The notes: generated by a model from the letters alone, not told the origin. DNA of 64,000 bases from Pseudomonas nitroreducens TX1 (GCF_000313755.1 NZ_AMZB01000121.1:1-64000); one strand, 5' to 3'. Counted from the stretch's first letter, positions 25,924-35,755 are shown. Numbers and translations: made by a program.

Positions 25924-26940
25924 TCAGATGTCGTTGATTCGACCTCGGCGTTCTGTGAACTCCCGAACCTCGTCGCGAGTAACCTTGCCTTGCGTTACCA
26001 GGGCCATCGCTGTTTCTGCCATCGACTTCCGCGCCTGACGTCTCATCTCGTTCGCCAACAGGGGGAGACTCTCTGGACCGCCTTGTAGTATCTGGCGCAC
26101 TCCTGTCGTGACCTCGATCGACTCGAATACCGGAAGTGGATCACGAGATCTGTCGGAGAAACGCAGGAGGTGCTGCCAGAACACTCCACGCAGAGTTACC
26201 GGGAGTAAGCGGGCATACCTTGGATCAACCAGGGCTAACAGACGTGTGTAGGTGTCGGGAGCACCGTCGCTATGGATAGTGCCAATCACGCTGTGGCCCG
26301 TCGACGCTGCCAGCACAGCAGCGTTTGCTGTTTCTGGGTCACGGATCTCACTGACCATGATGGTCTTTCGGTTTTGACGGACGAAGTCACGGATGGCTTG
26401 TTCGAAGCTCTCCACGTGCTCTCCGACTTCTCGCTGGATTACGCCGCCCCCCTGGAACAAGTATTCGATGGGGTCTTCGCAGGTTCCCAGGAGACCGCGC
26501 TCACGGCGATCCATGTTCTCCAATGCGGCGAACATGGTGGTGGATTTGCCGGAGTTCATCGCACCAGCAAAGAGGGTCAAACCTGCCCCCTTCAGGAGCG
26601 GCTTGATGATGTTGTAATCGATCTTCAGGTCCTTGTTGAAGCTGGGAACCCCCTGAAGCAGGCGGCGCATGGCGATGACCCAGCCTTCATGACAGTTGGA
26701 GAGGTTGCAGCGGTACCTGAACCCGTTGAACGACTCGGTGAAATCTGAAGACTTCCGCTTATTCCCTTTCCCCTTCTCGGAGACCATTCGGTCATAGAAG
26801 TCCCTCCACATCGGCAAGATGTCTGGGCTTTGCACCTCGCCGAAGTTGTCCACCATCTCCATGACACTCTCATAGAGCGTGATATTGGTGGCCTCTCTGG
26901 AGAAAGCCTCGGCGTTGAACTCCTTGGAATGGTTCTGCAT
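25924..26940 (-). CDS. pilT: PilT-like type IV pilus retraction ATPase
   Basis: A 338-residue secretion ATPase. Walker A GAMNSGKSTT near residue 131, an Asp box/Walker B region (TIMVSEIRDPETANAAVLAA) and His boxes (STGHSVIGTIHSDG) follow the PilT/PilU/GspE pattern. The Walker A has Met-Asn in place of the usual Pro-Thr. It is the last gene of the pilus operon and separate from the assembly ATPase at 29315, so a retraction or accessory motor role fits. Confidence 0.88.
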   Translation of the reverse strand: MQNHSKEFNAEAFSREATNITLYESVMEMVDNFGEVQSPDILPMWRDFYDRMVSEKGKGNKRKSSDFTESFNGFRYRCNLSNCHEGWVIAMRRLLQGVPSFNKDLKIDYNIIKPLLKGAGLTLFAGAMNSGKSTTMFAALENMDRRERGLLGTCEDPIEYLFQGGGVIQREVGEHVESFEQAIRDFVRQNRKTIMVSEIRDPETANAAVLAASTGHSVIGTIHSDGAPDTYTRLLALVDPRYARLLPVTLRGVFWQHLLRFSDRSRDPLPVFESIEVTTGVRQILQGGPESLPLLANEMRRQARKSMAETAMALVTQGKVTRDEVREFTERRGRINDI

Positions 26941-27074
26941 GGGACTCCTTATGCGGCTTTCCGATCAGCACAGGCAGTAGCTGCACCCGACGGCGTGCGC
27001 GATGAATTCTTCGATTGGATTAGTCGCCAGGTGGCGCGAAAGTACGCCCTGCAGTCGCCTTATTCAGGGCCCTT

Positions 27075-27599
27075 CTAGCGGGTTGTCTCGCCCTGTAGGA
27101 CTCGCTTCTGGTAGGTAACCCAGGCGGTTGTCGACTTACCTGCCAGCTTCGTGGTGATGATGATCCTGGTGTTAGACCCGGCTGCCTCGGTCAAGTAACC
27201 GGCGTAGTTGTCCTCCTTGAATGGTAAGTCGACACCGACGTAGCAGCGCTCCGAGTCGAACTTCACAAGAATGTCTGATCCAAGTGGGTTCTTTGCTGGA
27301 ATGCGATAGTCATTGCCCAGAAGGCCTTGCAAAACCGACGTCTTCGACCAACTGGCGAGAGCGCTGTAGGTGTGAGTGGCCTGGAGGTTTGCTCCAATCG
27401 TGGTACCGGTTGCCCTGGTGCGGGCAATCTCACAGATGGGGACCAGGTTCTTTGCCTGCTCGATGGAGGAGAAGATCTTGTGGTGTTGATAGCTCTGCAT
27501 GAGGCTGGGCAGCACGGCGGCTGTGAGTACAGCCGCAATCGCAATGCATACCGCAATCTCGATGAGGGTGAACCCCTTCGTACGTCCCATCGTCTGCAT
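27075..27599 (-). CDS. type IV prepilin-like protein (minor pilin)
   Basis: A 174-residue protein with the class III signal RTKGFTLIEIAVCIAIAAVLTAA: Gly then Phe at the cleavage site, Glu5, and a hydrophobic helix. The globular part has two Cys. The ATG overlaps the stop of the PilC-like gene (ATGA). It differs from the second prepilin at 28779, so one is likely the major and the other a minor or tip pilin. Confidence 0.85.
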   Translation of the reverse strand: MQTMGRTKGFTLIEIAVCIAIAAVLTAAVLPSLMQSYQHHKIFSSIEQAKNLVPICEIARTRATGTTIGANLQATHTYSALASWSKTSVLQGLLGNDYRIPAKNPLGSDILVKFDSERCYVGVDLPFKEDNYAGYLTEAAGSNTRIIITTKLAGKSTTAWVTYQKRVLQGETTR

Positions 27600-28768
27600 C
27601 AGTGTTTCAGCGCCGTGGAGAGGCTTATCAGCGGTAGGTAGAAACCGATCGCGAACATCAAAATGCTCACGGACATTGCAGCAAAACCGATTACTGACGA
27701 CATCTGCGCCACTCTCTCGGTGTACCGCAGGTAGTAGGCCTTGAGCGCCTCGGCCATGTTTACGAGTACAGTGTCCCGCCCCGCCGGGGTTTGGCTATCG
27801 AAGCCTTGAAAGTTCTGGGTGATGAGCGGAGGCCATTCGGGGTTGTCGAACACCTCGGATAATTCTCGGCCCTCGTCAATGAGTTGGGTGTACGCATCTT
27901 TGTAGAGACCGTGTGCCCGGCCACGGGACCGTTGCATCATGAACTTGAAGCTTTGTGGGTTCGTGAAACCGCTACTGAGGAGCAGCTGGTAGGTCTGGAC
28001 AAACTCTAGCCCCATCCTGACTTTGTTCCGCTCGTTCAGGAACGAAAATCCAGGGAGTGTCCGGACCATTTCCCACAGGCGGTTCCGGCCCAGATAGCAG
28101 CCTACGGCCAGTGCTAGCAGGATGTAGAAATACTGGGTGTAGAGCGTATTAAGCCCCATCACCATGTGACTGAACGAGTTCAACGTGAGGTCTAGGCGCT
28201 GAACATTGATGAAGTCGTCGATGGTTCCGCCAGCCCACAACGGAATACCAGTCAGGAACGATAGGCCGAAGCCGGTGTTGATCATCGCCTTGCGCATCAG
28301 GGCCGAGAATTCCTTCTTGGCCTCCAAGCGTTCCGCGATCGACTTTGATGCACGCCTGAGAGACTCCGCCAGGCGGCCAGTTTTGTCCCCAGCTTCGGCA
28401 AGCAGGACTGCGGTTTCATCGAATCGGAGAAGGGTCAGGTAGTCCCGCGGGGTCTGGCAGGCATCTACTTGGGCGAAGGTCAGTTTGAGTTTCTTGTAGT
28501 CAACCGACTCCAGAATTGCTTTGTCGAAGACTTTACCCGACGCGACTTTCGATGCGATCGCCGACAGCATCAGGACCTGCTCGACAAGAGGGAATTTTTT
28601 GTCCAGCAGGGCCGATTTCAATCCACCCAGGTGATCGATTGCCACGCTGTGGACGATCGACTGCGGGATACCCGACATGGCAATGGCCTGCTCTTTGGTT
28701 TCCGCCTCGACGCTGACGGAAACCACTCCACCCGACTCACCGAAATACTTCAGTTGGTAGTAGGCCAT
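27599..28768 (-). CDS. PilC/GspF-family inner-membrane pilus platform protein (PilR-like)
   Basis: A 389-residue membrane protein with two GspF-like domains (AEAGDKTGRLAESLRRASKSIAERLEAK is the typical first-domain motif) and hydrophobic segments near the middle and end. It anchors the assembly ATPase. ATG 28768 is used because the longer frame overlaps the upstream prepilin gene and lacks GspF similarity. It lies between the two prepilin genes. Confidence 0.88.
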   Translation of the reverse strand: MAYYQLKYFGESGGVVSVSVEAETKEQAIAMSGIPQSIVHSVAIDHLGGLKSALLDKKFPLVEQVLMLSAIASKVASGKVFDKAILESVDYKKLKLTFAQVDACQTPRDYLTLLRFDETAVLLAEAGDKTGRLAESLRRASKSIAERLEAKKEFSALMRKAMINTGFGLSFLTGIPLWAGGTIDDFINVQRLDLTLNSFSHMVMGLNTLYTQYFYILLALAVGCYLGRNRLWEMVRTLPGFSFLNERNKVRMGLEFVQTYQLLLSSGFTNPQSFKFMMQRSRGRAHGLYKDAYTQLIDEGRELSEVFDNPEWPPLITQNFQGFDSQTPAGRDTVLVNMAEALKAYYLRYTERVAQMSSVIGFAAMSVSILMFAIGFYLPLISLSTALKH

Positions 28769-28778
28769 TGCCGCGCTC

Positions 28779-29240
28779 TCAGTTGCAGGGGTAGGAAACG
28801 GTGACTTTGGAGTTGCCGGTCGCGGTAGCAGAGTTCGGCACGATGTTGTTGCCCTGGTTGAGGGAAGTGACCATGTCGGCCGCAGTGTTGCTGTCGGCAC
28901 TCGAGAGCGTGTAGCTGATGGTGACCTGGGTGGCGGACACGGAATCAACCGTCCATGCAGTGTTCCAGACAGTCAGCGCTGGAACCCCCCGATCCTGGAG
29001 CTTCTGAGCGGTGATGGTGGTCGTGTTGCAGACATTGGTGCGGGCGACCTGGCGGGAGATTGCGCTGGGGAAGTCTTTCTGGAGCTGGCCGAGTGCGGTG
29101 CTGACCTTGGCGTCATCGCGTTGTTTCAGGAAGCCGGGCAGCAGGAAAGCGACCAGGACCGCCATGATGGCCATGGCAACGCCCAGTTCGACCAGAGTGA
29201 AGCCTTGTTGGCCTTTACGTTTGAATTTGCGTTCGATCAT
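28779..29240 (-). CDS. type IV major prepilin (PilS-like)
   Basis: A 153-residue prepilin with a basic leader KRKGQQGFTLVELGVAMAI (cleavage Gly/Phe, Glu5), an N-terminal helix, and a Thr/Ser-rich globular domain ending in Tyr-Pro-Cys-Asn. An earlier Cys (NVCNTT) could close the C-terminal disulfide loop. Its place just after the assembly ATPase matches pilS of IncI-type thin pili. No prepilin peptidase gene was seen in the window. Confidence 0.88.
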   Translation of the reverse strand: MIERKFKRKGQQGFTLVELGVAMAIMAVLVAFLLPGFLKQRDDAKVSTALGQLQKDFPSAISRQVARTNVCNTTTITAQKLQDRGVPALTVWNTAWTVDSVSATQVTISYTLSSADSNTAADMVTSLNQGNNIVPNSATATGNSKVTVSYPCN

Positions 29241-29292
29241 GGATCGGATTTCCTTCGTCTGTGGTGTATCGGGTGATTGAGCTTTGGGGGCT

Positions 29293-29307
29293 ACCCGCCC
29301 CGCGGGT
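29293..29307 (-). terminator. small hairpin upstream of the major prepilin gene
   Basis: ACCCGC-CCC-GCGGGT, a 6-bp stem with a 3-nt loop, lies in the 74-bp gap between the assembly ATPase stop and the prepilin start. It could attenuate read-through or mark a processing site giving separate pilin mRNA. Confidence 0.35.
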
Positions 29308-29314
29308 CAGGTGA

Positions 29315-31072
29315 CTAGAGCTGCGCCACGAGGCCAGACATGCCCTGAGAGGGCACTCTTGAGCCAGCTGGCGTTTCGGTTCGGTCGGGTCTAGCGCCCA
29401 TACGATGAGAGCTGTACGGACCAAGCTCTTTCTCGAGCTGTTCGAACCCAACAACGCCGTCGGCTACCAGTCGCAAACCGTCGTCCCAGAGGTCCTTGAA
29501 GGTCCCCTCCAACAGTTGTGAGCGTCTCAACTGACTGGCCGTGATTCCACCCAAAACGGCCTCCTGAATTTCCGGGGTCATTTCGAGAATCTCGATGACG
29601 CCACGGCGGCCTTTAAGCCCGCCAGACTGGTGCCCGCTGGTGTTGCAGATTTGGCAACCCTTCGGGTTGGCCCTGTATAGCTTCAGGTCGCCATTGCCGT
29701 TGAACACAGGGTTAGAGCCGTACAGGCTGAAGCGCTGCTCGTCAGATCGGAACAGGTACTCCACACGGCAGCTCTTGCAGAGGCTGCGCACAAGCCGTTG
29801 AGCCATGATCGCCCTGGTGTTGCTGACGATGATGTCGGCCGGGATATCCATGCGCGCGAGACGGTCCAGAGACTCGTGAGAGTTGTTGGTGTGAAGCGTC
29901 GTGAGTACCAGGTGGCCGGTTTGGCCTGCTTTGAATGCGTACTCCGCTGTCTCGTTGTCGCGCATCTCACCAAGCAGGATCACATCAGGGTCTTGCCGGA
30001 GCAGAGCGCGGAGAGCGGCGGCAAATGAGAGATGCTCGCCACACTCGGTGTGGGACATCCCTTCATGCTGCATCTCGACCGGCTCTTCGATTGTGTGGTA
30101 GTTGCGGTTCGGGTCCCGGCCGTAAATGTCCAGCAGCGTGGCATTGAGAGTGGTGGTTTTTCCCGATCCGGTAGGCCCGGTAACGATGATCAGCCCGTTC
30201 GGGGCGTCGGCGATTCTGCGGATCAAGGCAAGGTTTGACTTGGCCATGCCGAGCTTGTTGAGATCCGACAAACTTGAGTCATTGCCCAGCAGACGAACCA
30301 CGATTTTGGGTGTGGCTTCGGAGCCGCGCGAGACGGGCAGTGTGCTCACACGCAGATTGATCTTTTTGTGAGAGGACAGGGAAAAGCTGTATTTGCCGTC
30401 CTGTGGTTTGTTCAGCTCCAATGTGAGGCCACAGTTGTTCTCAACGATCACCCGCAGGATCGCTTCGTGGATGACAGTGCTGTACCGCTTCCGGGTCAGA
30501 AGCTCTCCGTCAAGACGGAAGCGAACCTGGATCTGGTCACCCTGAGTTGGCTGTAGGTGGATGTCACTGGCATTGAGCTTTGCCGCTTCGCGGACGAGGT
30601 CCTCAACCCGTTGAATCGCACGGGCCTTGAGCTGCTCGCTGTCTTGGACCGAGCTGTCGTCATCTTCGGTGTCGATAGCCTTGATGGATTCGAGACGCGA
30701 GTGACTTACAACTCCCACCTTAGGGCTGGGGATGTTGTTCGAGCGTGCGAAGCCTGTCGCCCTTTCGACCATGCGCTTGTGGAAGGGGTTGGCGATGTAA
30801 ATGGTATTGCCGTAGATGAACCACGGCTCACCATCCTGCCCCTGGGTGATCGTGAGGCCCTCCTCCACTTCATGGAACACATCTCGATCCAGTGCCTTCC
30901 CGATGGCATGAGCGACGGCCTCATCGTCCTTACACACGCGCAGGATGTCAGGCACCACCTGCTCCATGGTGTCTGATGCCGGCTGTGTATCTGCCTGCTG
31001 CTGTGTGATCTTCCCAGCTTCAACCAGGTGGCGAAGTATCTTGCGTTGGATTCCAACGATGTTGGCGCTCAC
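29315..31072 (-). CDS. PilB/GspE-type pilus assembly ATPase (PilQ of thin pili)
   Basis: A 585-residue ATPase. It has an N-terminal GspE-N-like region, Walker A GPTGSGKTTT near residue 302, Asp box LLRQDPDVILLGEMRDNETAE, His box LVLTTLHTNNSHE, and a C-terminal zinc tetracysteine (CKSC and CQIC). It powers pilus extension. GTG start at 31072 with a GGGAGAG site; it lies next to the pilP stop. Confidence 0.93.
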   Translation of the reverse strand: MSANIVGIQRKILRHLVEAGKITQQQADTQPASDTMEQVVPDILRVCKDDEAVAHAIGKALDRDVFHEVEEGLTITQGQDGEPWFIYGNTIYIANPFHKRMVERATGFARSNNIPSPKVGVVSHSRLESIKAIDTEDDDSSVQDSEQLKARAIQRVEDLVREAAKLNASDIHLQPTQGDQIQVRFRLDGELLTRKRYSTVIHEAILRVIVENNCGLTLELNKPQDGKYSFSLSSHKKINLRVSTLPVSRGSEATPKIVVRLLGNDSSLSDLNKLGMAKSNLALIRRIADAPNGLIIVTGPTGSGKTTTLNATLLDIYGRDPNRNYHTIEEPVEMQHEGMSHTECGEHLSFAAALRALLRQDPDVILLGEMRDNETAEYAFKAGQTGHLVLTTLHTNNSHESLDRLARMDIPADIIVSNTRAIMAQRLVRSLCKSCRVEYLFRSDEQRFSLYGSNPVFNGNGDLKLYRANPKGCQICNTSGHQSGGLKGRRGVIEILEMTPEIQEAVLGGITASQLRRSQLLEGTFKDLWDDGLRLVADGVVGFEQLEKELGPYSSHRMGARPDRTETPAGSRVPSQGMSGLVAQL

Positions 31073-31074
31073 GC

Positions 31075-31752
31075 TTACTCTCCCGCCAGGCGCTTGGAGT
31101 TGGTCCAGTCAATCACCAGTTCCCTGGTGCCCTTAGGGCCCTTGAGATAAGCCCTGTCGACGCCAAAGCGCAGCAGGGTGTAGCCATTCACCTTCTCGCC
31201 GTTCCGCAGGACCTGGCGACCTTCATTGGTCACCACTACGATGGAGTCCGCTCGAACTTCCACGAGCTGCAGGCGCTTGGTCGATGGGTCCTCTTCCGCG
31301 GGTTTTTCATCCTTGGCAGGTCCACCAGGAAGAGCTGCTGTGGTTTGAGCAGGGGTGCCCGTCGCAGGAGGGGGCGGCGGCGGTGTAGTCATGCTCGCCG
31401 GCGGCTGCTCACCCATGAAGGGCGGAGTTGTCGACATGGGGGTGTTCGGACCAAAGGGCAAATCAGTTTTTTCTGCCCGGCTTCCCGCCGATCGCACTTC
31501 CTCGCCCAAGGTGGCAATGTCTTTAACGCCAAGAGGTTTTCCGTCTTCGTTGACGATGAATCCTGCGTCCGACATTTTCTTGTAGGAGTCTGCCATCTCA
31601 GCTTGAAGTTTCAGCTGGTCACGCTTGTACTCCATGTCACCCAATTGCCGATTACGACTGCGATGAGTATCCGCGTCATCGGTATCGGCAAATGCATGCA
31701 GCGATACTGCAATCTGCGTTGCCAACATGATACTCGTGAAGGATTTATTCAT
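31075..31752 (-). CDS. pilP: PilP-like type IV pilus biogenesis protein
   Basis: 225 residues: signal peptide, a helical charged segment, a Pro-rich linker with a run of six Pro, and a C-terminal beta domain (VEVRADSIVVV ... GEKVNGYTLLRF) like PilP of IncI thin pili. It would link the inner-membrane complex to the secretin in the periplasm. It lies between pilO-like genes and the assembly ATPase gene, the expected order. Confidence 0.75.
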   Translation of the reverse strand: MNKSFTSIMLATQIAVSLHAFADTDDADTHRSRNRQLGDMEYKRDQLKLQAEMADSYKKMSDAGFIVNEDGKPLGVKDIATLGEEVRSAGSRAEKTDLPFGPNTPMSTTPPFMGEQPPASMTTPPPPPPATGTPAQTTAALPGGPAKDEKPAEEDPSTKRLQLVEVRADSIVVVTNEGRQVLRNGEKVNGYTLLRFGVDRAYLKGPKGTRELVIDWTNSKRLAGE

Positions 31753-31754
31753 TA

Positions 31755-32231
31755 TCAGATACCCACTACGACAATATTGAGCTTCATTACTCCATTGGAA
31801 ATAGAGTAATCATAGAGATAGACCGGGATTTCCTTTTGAAGCGCCCGGATGCTGGCGATTAAAACTTGAGGGTCGCCACTAACTTGAGCCGGCCAATTTG
31901 ATATTGGCCCTGTGTAGCTATTGCCCATCTCGGCGATGTTTTTGCCCTCGAAAGGTTCAAATTTCAAACCGTCGAGTGCGAACGTAGAGGCGGCTTTTCT
32001 CCATGAGTTCTCGAGTTTCGGGAGCTTTTCCAGATCCGAGTAATGCTGAAGGTCTTGCCTTGTACTTTCGATAACTGCGTCGATCTGTTCGTAATCGCTT
32101 GGCAGCTTCCGGTTGTCCCCGAATGCCACGGTGAATCTCACCGCCAACAACACAGCTGCTGCGATGGCCAAGAGCATGAGGTTGGAGAAACCAAGCGAAG
32201 AAACCGATACCTTAGCGCGCTTAATTAGCAT
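31755..32231 (-). CDS. bitopic inner-membrane pilus protein (PilO-like position)
   Basis: 158 residues: a short cytoplasmic tail, one membrane helix (SNLMLLAIAAAVLLAVRF), then a periplasmic helical and beta domain. This architecture and the position before pilP match PilO/PilN-like alignment proteins. No family was recognised by sequence. The start overlaps the stop of the preceding gene (ATGA). Confidence 0.65.
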   Translation of the reverse strand: MLIKRAKVSVSSLGFSNLMLLAIAAAVLLAVRFTVAFGDNRKLPSDYEQIDAVIESTRQDLQHYSDLEKLPKLENSWRKAASTFALDGLKFEPFEGKNIAEMGNSYTGPISNWPAQVSGDPQVLIASIRALQKEIPVYLYDYSISNGVMKLNIVVVGI

Positions 32232-33163
32232 CAGTTCTTCCCTCCACTTTCATCGCTCTGAGCAATACGAATTACGTAACTGAGATGAGGGGTTAGCTCA
32301 GACTCCACACCAAGGACTTTCTTGGCGGGGTCAAAACTCAGGTTTTTACTGCTGAGGAATCGGTGCAGGGTAGTGAACCCAACCTTCGTTTCCCCTTCCG
32401 GGGCTGTAGAAAGGCCGCTGTCATACGAAATCAGCGTACTGATCTTAGTGAGCGTGCCCGAGTTATCTGGCCACTTATCCAAGTGTTCACGCTGAAGTTC
32501 TGCAAACTTCGAGTCGAGTTCGTCTCGCTGAGCTTGTTTTGAACGATAGGAAGCCATGTTGGCGTTGTAGAGTGTAAACATGGCGTAGTTGTAAACTGCT
32601 GTGGCGAACACAATCAGGCCACAAATGCTTGCGACGATGTACCACCGCTTTGTTTGATCGTGGCGTTGTTTCTCGAAAAGTTCCTGACGGGTGTAAGCGG
32701 GCTTGGCTGGGAGCACCAGGTCGACGTTATCGATGGAGATCCGCTTCGCATCAGCGAGTTCGTATTGTGGCAGTTCACTGATGAAGTTATCTGCGTACTC
32801 CGAAGAGAGTCGAATACTCCTCGGGTCGTGAAGGTCCCCTTCGGGGTCCAGGCGCAGGAAAAGCCCGCGGTCCTGGCCCAAATCGAAAATGATGACATCC
32901 GTCCCGAGAGGGACAGCGTTATTGGCGAAGAGAAGCTGCCAGAGGCCATAAACCTTGATGCCCGGGTAAGAGTCCCGCATCGACTTGAGTTCTTCTTCGT
33001 CGATGTAGATGGCTGGCCGGCCATCCTCGCGCGGGCCCTCAATGAGCGTGTAGACCTCTGACTCGCGGGAGCTTGTCAGCGCCTGCGAGCCGATAGAGTC
33101 ACGGCAGATGATGACCTCTTCGCCACCAATCTCGATTGGTACGCCAAGAAGTAGCTTGGACAT
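32231..33163 (-). CDS. pilus protein with cytoplasmic domain and one membrane helix (PilM/PilO-like)
   Basis: A 310-residue protein: an N-terminal beta-rich cytoplasmic region of about 170 residues, one membrane helix near 176-196 (WYIVASICGLIVFATAVY), a coiled stretch, and a short periplasmic end. In thin-pilus operons this slot holds pilO. A PilM-N-like fusion is another reading. Coupled by ATGA overlaps on both sides. The role is assigned by position and topology. Confidence 0.65.
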   Translation of the reverse strand: MSKLLLGVPIEIGGEEVIICRDSIGSQALTSSRESEVYTLIEGPREDGRPAIYIDEEELKSMRDSYPGIKVYGLWQLLFANNAVPLGTDVIIFDLGQDRGLFLRLDPEGDLHDPRSIRLSSEYADNFISELPQYELADAKRISIDNVDLVLPAKPAYTRQELFEKQRHDQTKRWYIVASICGLIVFATAVYNYAMFTLYNANMASYRSKQAQRDELDSKFAELQREHLDKWPDNSGTLTKISTLISYDSGLSTAPEGETKVGFTTLHRFLSSKNLSFDPAKKVLGVESELTPHLSYVIRIAQSDESGGKN

Positions 33164-34806
33164 CAGAGGGCGCCTTCAGCCAGAGTGGGGGTTACCACCA
33201 GGACCAGTTCACGACGGTCGAGCTGGTTGTTGATGTCCTGGGTCAGAGGGTTCAGAACAGCCTTGGTGACCAGGTTCTGCCATGGGAGGTGGCGCATAGC
33301 TTGGTTCATCTTCTTGGTAATCAACCCGCCGAGATGAACTGCGCGGCCGGAGCTGGTGATCAGTTGGGTGCTGAATTCCTTCAGGTTCACTCGCGGGGTC
33401 TGGAATTCGTAATCACCAATGGCGATGGTGTCGTTACCACTGAGATTCGAAATGACCGGCCAGATGTCGACAAGCAACTGATCATCGTCCAGGACTCGGA
33501 CAGTCACGCTCAGTGTGACGCCCACCTTCAGACGGCCCAGTTTCGGGGTGACGGTGACGTTTCCGGCCTCATCCTGCGACTGCTCAACGTCGACGATGTA
33601 GGTCAACTCCTCACCAGCGTAGATCTGAGCAGGAACGCCGTTACGGACTGTGATGTTCGGCTGGTCGGTCAACTCCACCCGACCGAAATTCTCAAGGAAC
33701 CGCACCAGAACATCGGCTTTTACATGCTCCGATTCGTACGTGCCCTGCACGTTCCAGAATGGATCGCTGCTGCCATCAGTCTTGGTGTTGAAGAAGTTCA
33801 GGCCCAGGGGGTTGCCGTTGAGAGTGCCTTTGACCAGAAGGTTCCAGTCGACCCCCTTCTGCTTGTCATTGTTCAGGATGACGTCGTACGCCTCGACCTG
33901 GACGTTGACGATCTTGGTTGCTTCTCCGATCGCACGTTTCAGATAACGGTCCAGGATCTTCATCTTGGCTGGCTTGCCGCCGGCAGTGATGATGCCGACT
34001 GAGCGAATGCCTTCGATGTAAGGGGCAGTGCCATCGTTGAACGAGAGCATGCCAAGGTCTGCCGGAGAGGGAGCGTCAAAGTTCAACCCACTCGACATAC
34101 CGTTTTGGCCTGCGCCAATCGGGCTTGGGCTAGTCGCTACTGCTGCACTACCAGTACGACCCGACTTGGCAGTTGCAGAATCCTTCTCTGCTCCAAGGAT
34201 GGTGCGAGCGCCATCCATAACCTTTTGCCACTCGTCCTCGGACAGCTGCAGGCCGATCGTGGTACCTGTGGCGACGTTGGAGTCCTGCTGATTGCCGGAG
34301 TCGGTGTCGCCTGCTTTCGCACCGCGTGTCTGGGTGGATGCGATGACGTTATTAACGTTGCGGGTCGAGGCGAAAGTGGCAAGGTTCCATTCGCGGGTTT
34401 CGAAGTCGCTGACAAGTACACGCTTGCCGACGATTTCGATGTTCAGATCGCTCGTTCCTTCGATGTACTCAATGAAGTCCGCCAGAGACATGCCAGAGGA
34501 TTGGACGTCGACCGGCTGATTCAGATCGACTTTCCCTTTAGGGATGATTGCGTACCCGGGCAACGTCTCTTGCAGGATGCTTCGCAGCGGACTTCCCTTG
34601 ACCGTGAGGAATACCGGTCGTGCTTTAGCCAGGTCCTCAGTCCGAATCTCCCGGACAAAGGTGTTACCACGGGCTGCCTGTAGAGCATCTGCCGCGCCAG
34701 GGCGCAGAGGGGCATTCTTCGCTTCTTCGGAAATGTCGAATGTGTTGGTGCAGCCCAACAGGCCGGTAGCAACCAGCAGGGCCAATGAAATGGATTTCAG
34801 CTTCAT
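33163..34806 (-). CDS. pilN: PilN-family outer-membrane secretin lipoprotein
   Basis: 547 residues. The lipobox LLGC ends the signal peptide. N-terminal N-domains follow, then a secretin core with VELTDQPNITVRNGVPAQI and a C-terminal segment (GGLITKKMNQA) typical of secretins. It forms the outer-membrane pore for the pilus. Being a lipoprotein, it belongs to the PilN/BfpB group of type IVB pili rather than PilQ. Confidence 0.9.
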   Translation of the reverse strand: MKLKSISLALLVATGLLGCTNTFDISEEAKNAPLRPGAADALQAARGNTFVREIRTEDLAKARPVFLTVKGSPLRSILQETLPGYAIIPKGKVDLNQPVDVQSSGMSLADFIEYIEGTSDLNIEIVGKRVLVSDFETREWNLATFASTRNVNNVIASTQTRGAKAGDTDSGNQQDSNVATGTTIGLQLSEDEWQKVMDGARTILGAEKDSATAKSGRTGSAAVATSPSPIGAGQNGMSSGLNFDAPSPADLGMLSFNDGTAPYIEGIRSVGIITAGGKPAKMKILDRYLKRAIGEATKIVNVQVEAYDVILNNDKQKGVDWNLLVKGTLNGNPLGLNFFNTKTDGSSDPFWNVQGTYESEHVKADVLVRFLENFGRVELTDQPNITVRNGVPAQIYAGEELTYIVDVEQSQDEAGNVTVTPKLGRLKVGVTLSVTVRVLDDDQLLVDIWPVISNLSGNDTIAIGDYEFQTPRVNLKEFSTQLITSSGRAVHLGGLITKKMNQAMRHLPWQNLVTKAVLNPLTQDINNQLDRRELVLVVTPTLAEGAL

Positions 34807-34819
34807 GGTTGTGGTTGCC

Positions 34820-35698
34820 TTAGTTCGGGCGATCAGTGAGAAGGATCATGGGCGACGGATTGCCCTGCTCATCCTTCAGGTCCCAGAAATACTGGTAGCG
34901 AACACGTGCGTCGCGGACCGACGCGGTGAGCTTCCGCAGGGCGATGTCGCGGGCATCAGTAGAGATGAACTCGTAACGTCGGGTCTCGAGTTCCGGCTTG
35001 TTGTAGAACGCGGTCTTCACGCGCCAGCCAACCGGCATCATCCCTTCGACGATTTCCTTCAGGGTTGCCCCCTGGTATTCGGCTTCGACCGGCTCATTGA
35101 TCACCACGGTGGGGTCAACACGTTCCAGGGTGACCCGCTTGCGCGCAGCGGTTTCGATCATCTCCGCGTTGTTCTCGGCCATCATCAGGAGCTGTTTGCT
35201 CTCGTGACGGATCTGCTCGATGTCAGTGAGCTGTGCGACTTGGACCTGATCAGCCTTCGCCTGCGCTGCCTTGTTCAGATCCAATGCTTTGCGAATCTCA
35301 GCCTCCTGCGCCAGCAGGTCTTGTTTGCGCTTGGCGGCAGCATCGATAGCCGTTTGCTGGGCTGCGATGAGGTTACGCTCCGCCTCCCCGCGCGCCGCGG
35401 TCAGTGCCTGGCGATTGCTTTCCAGGTCCTCCAGGGTCTTGCGGTACTGACGCTCGGTCGCGGTTTCTTCGATTGAAGCAACCGGGTTGTCGATGGAAAG
35501 GTCGAGCTTCGCAGCCGGCACTTCTGTCGTGCGCTTGTAGTCGATAGGCTGCATGACCTGCTGGGCCCGGCCGGCTTCGTAGGTCCGATCAAACGGTGAA
35601 AGGTTTTCGCTCCGCGCGAGATGCGAGTCATCGTAGGCGGAAGCGAAAGAGCCCTGGCTCAAGAGGCTGATGCCCAGGATGAGAATCGGTTTTTTCAC
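34820..35698 (-). CDS. first pilus-operon protein with TcpQ/PilL-like C-terminal domain
   Basis: 292 residues: signal peptide, a long charged coiled-coil (about residues 80-170), and a C-terminal domain (ATLKEIVEGMMPVGWRVKTAFYNKPE) like the TcpQ/PilL domain that helps localise or stabilise secretins. GTG start at 35698. The GCAC-N8-CACTATT motif lies about 32 nt upstream, so this is the first gene of the ten-gene operon. Confidence 0.72.
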   Translation of the reverse strand: MKKPILILGISLLSQGSFASAYDDSHLARSENLSPFDRTYEAGRAQQVMQPIDYKRTTEVPAAKLDLSIDNPVASIEETATERQYRKTLEDLESNRQALTAARGEAERNLIAAQQTAIDAAAKRKQDLLAQEAEIRKALDLNKAAQAKADQVQVAQLTDIEQIRHESKQLLMMAENNAEMIETAARKRVTLERVDPTVVINEPVEAEYQGATLKEIVEGMMPVGWRVKTAFYNKPELETRRYEFISTDARDIALRKLTASVRDARVRYQYFWDLKDEQGNPSPMILLTDRPN

Positions 35699-35727
35699 TG
35701 CGGAGTCCCGTAGAGGCTTCTGTTACC

Positions 35728-35755
35728 TCAATAGTGGGAAGGCAGTGCTCCAAAT
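35728..35755 (-). promoter_or_regulatory. GCAC-N8-CACTATT promoter-like motif before the pilus operon
   Basis: On the minus strand GCAC, 8 nt, CACTATT (35730-35748) precedes the pilus operon start at 35698. It lies in the divergent region with the HD/TraI_2-like gene. Confidence 0.65.
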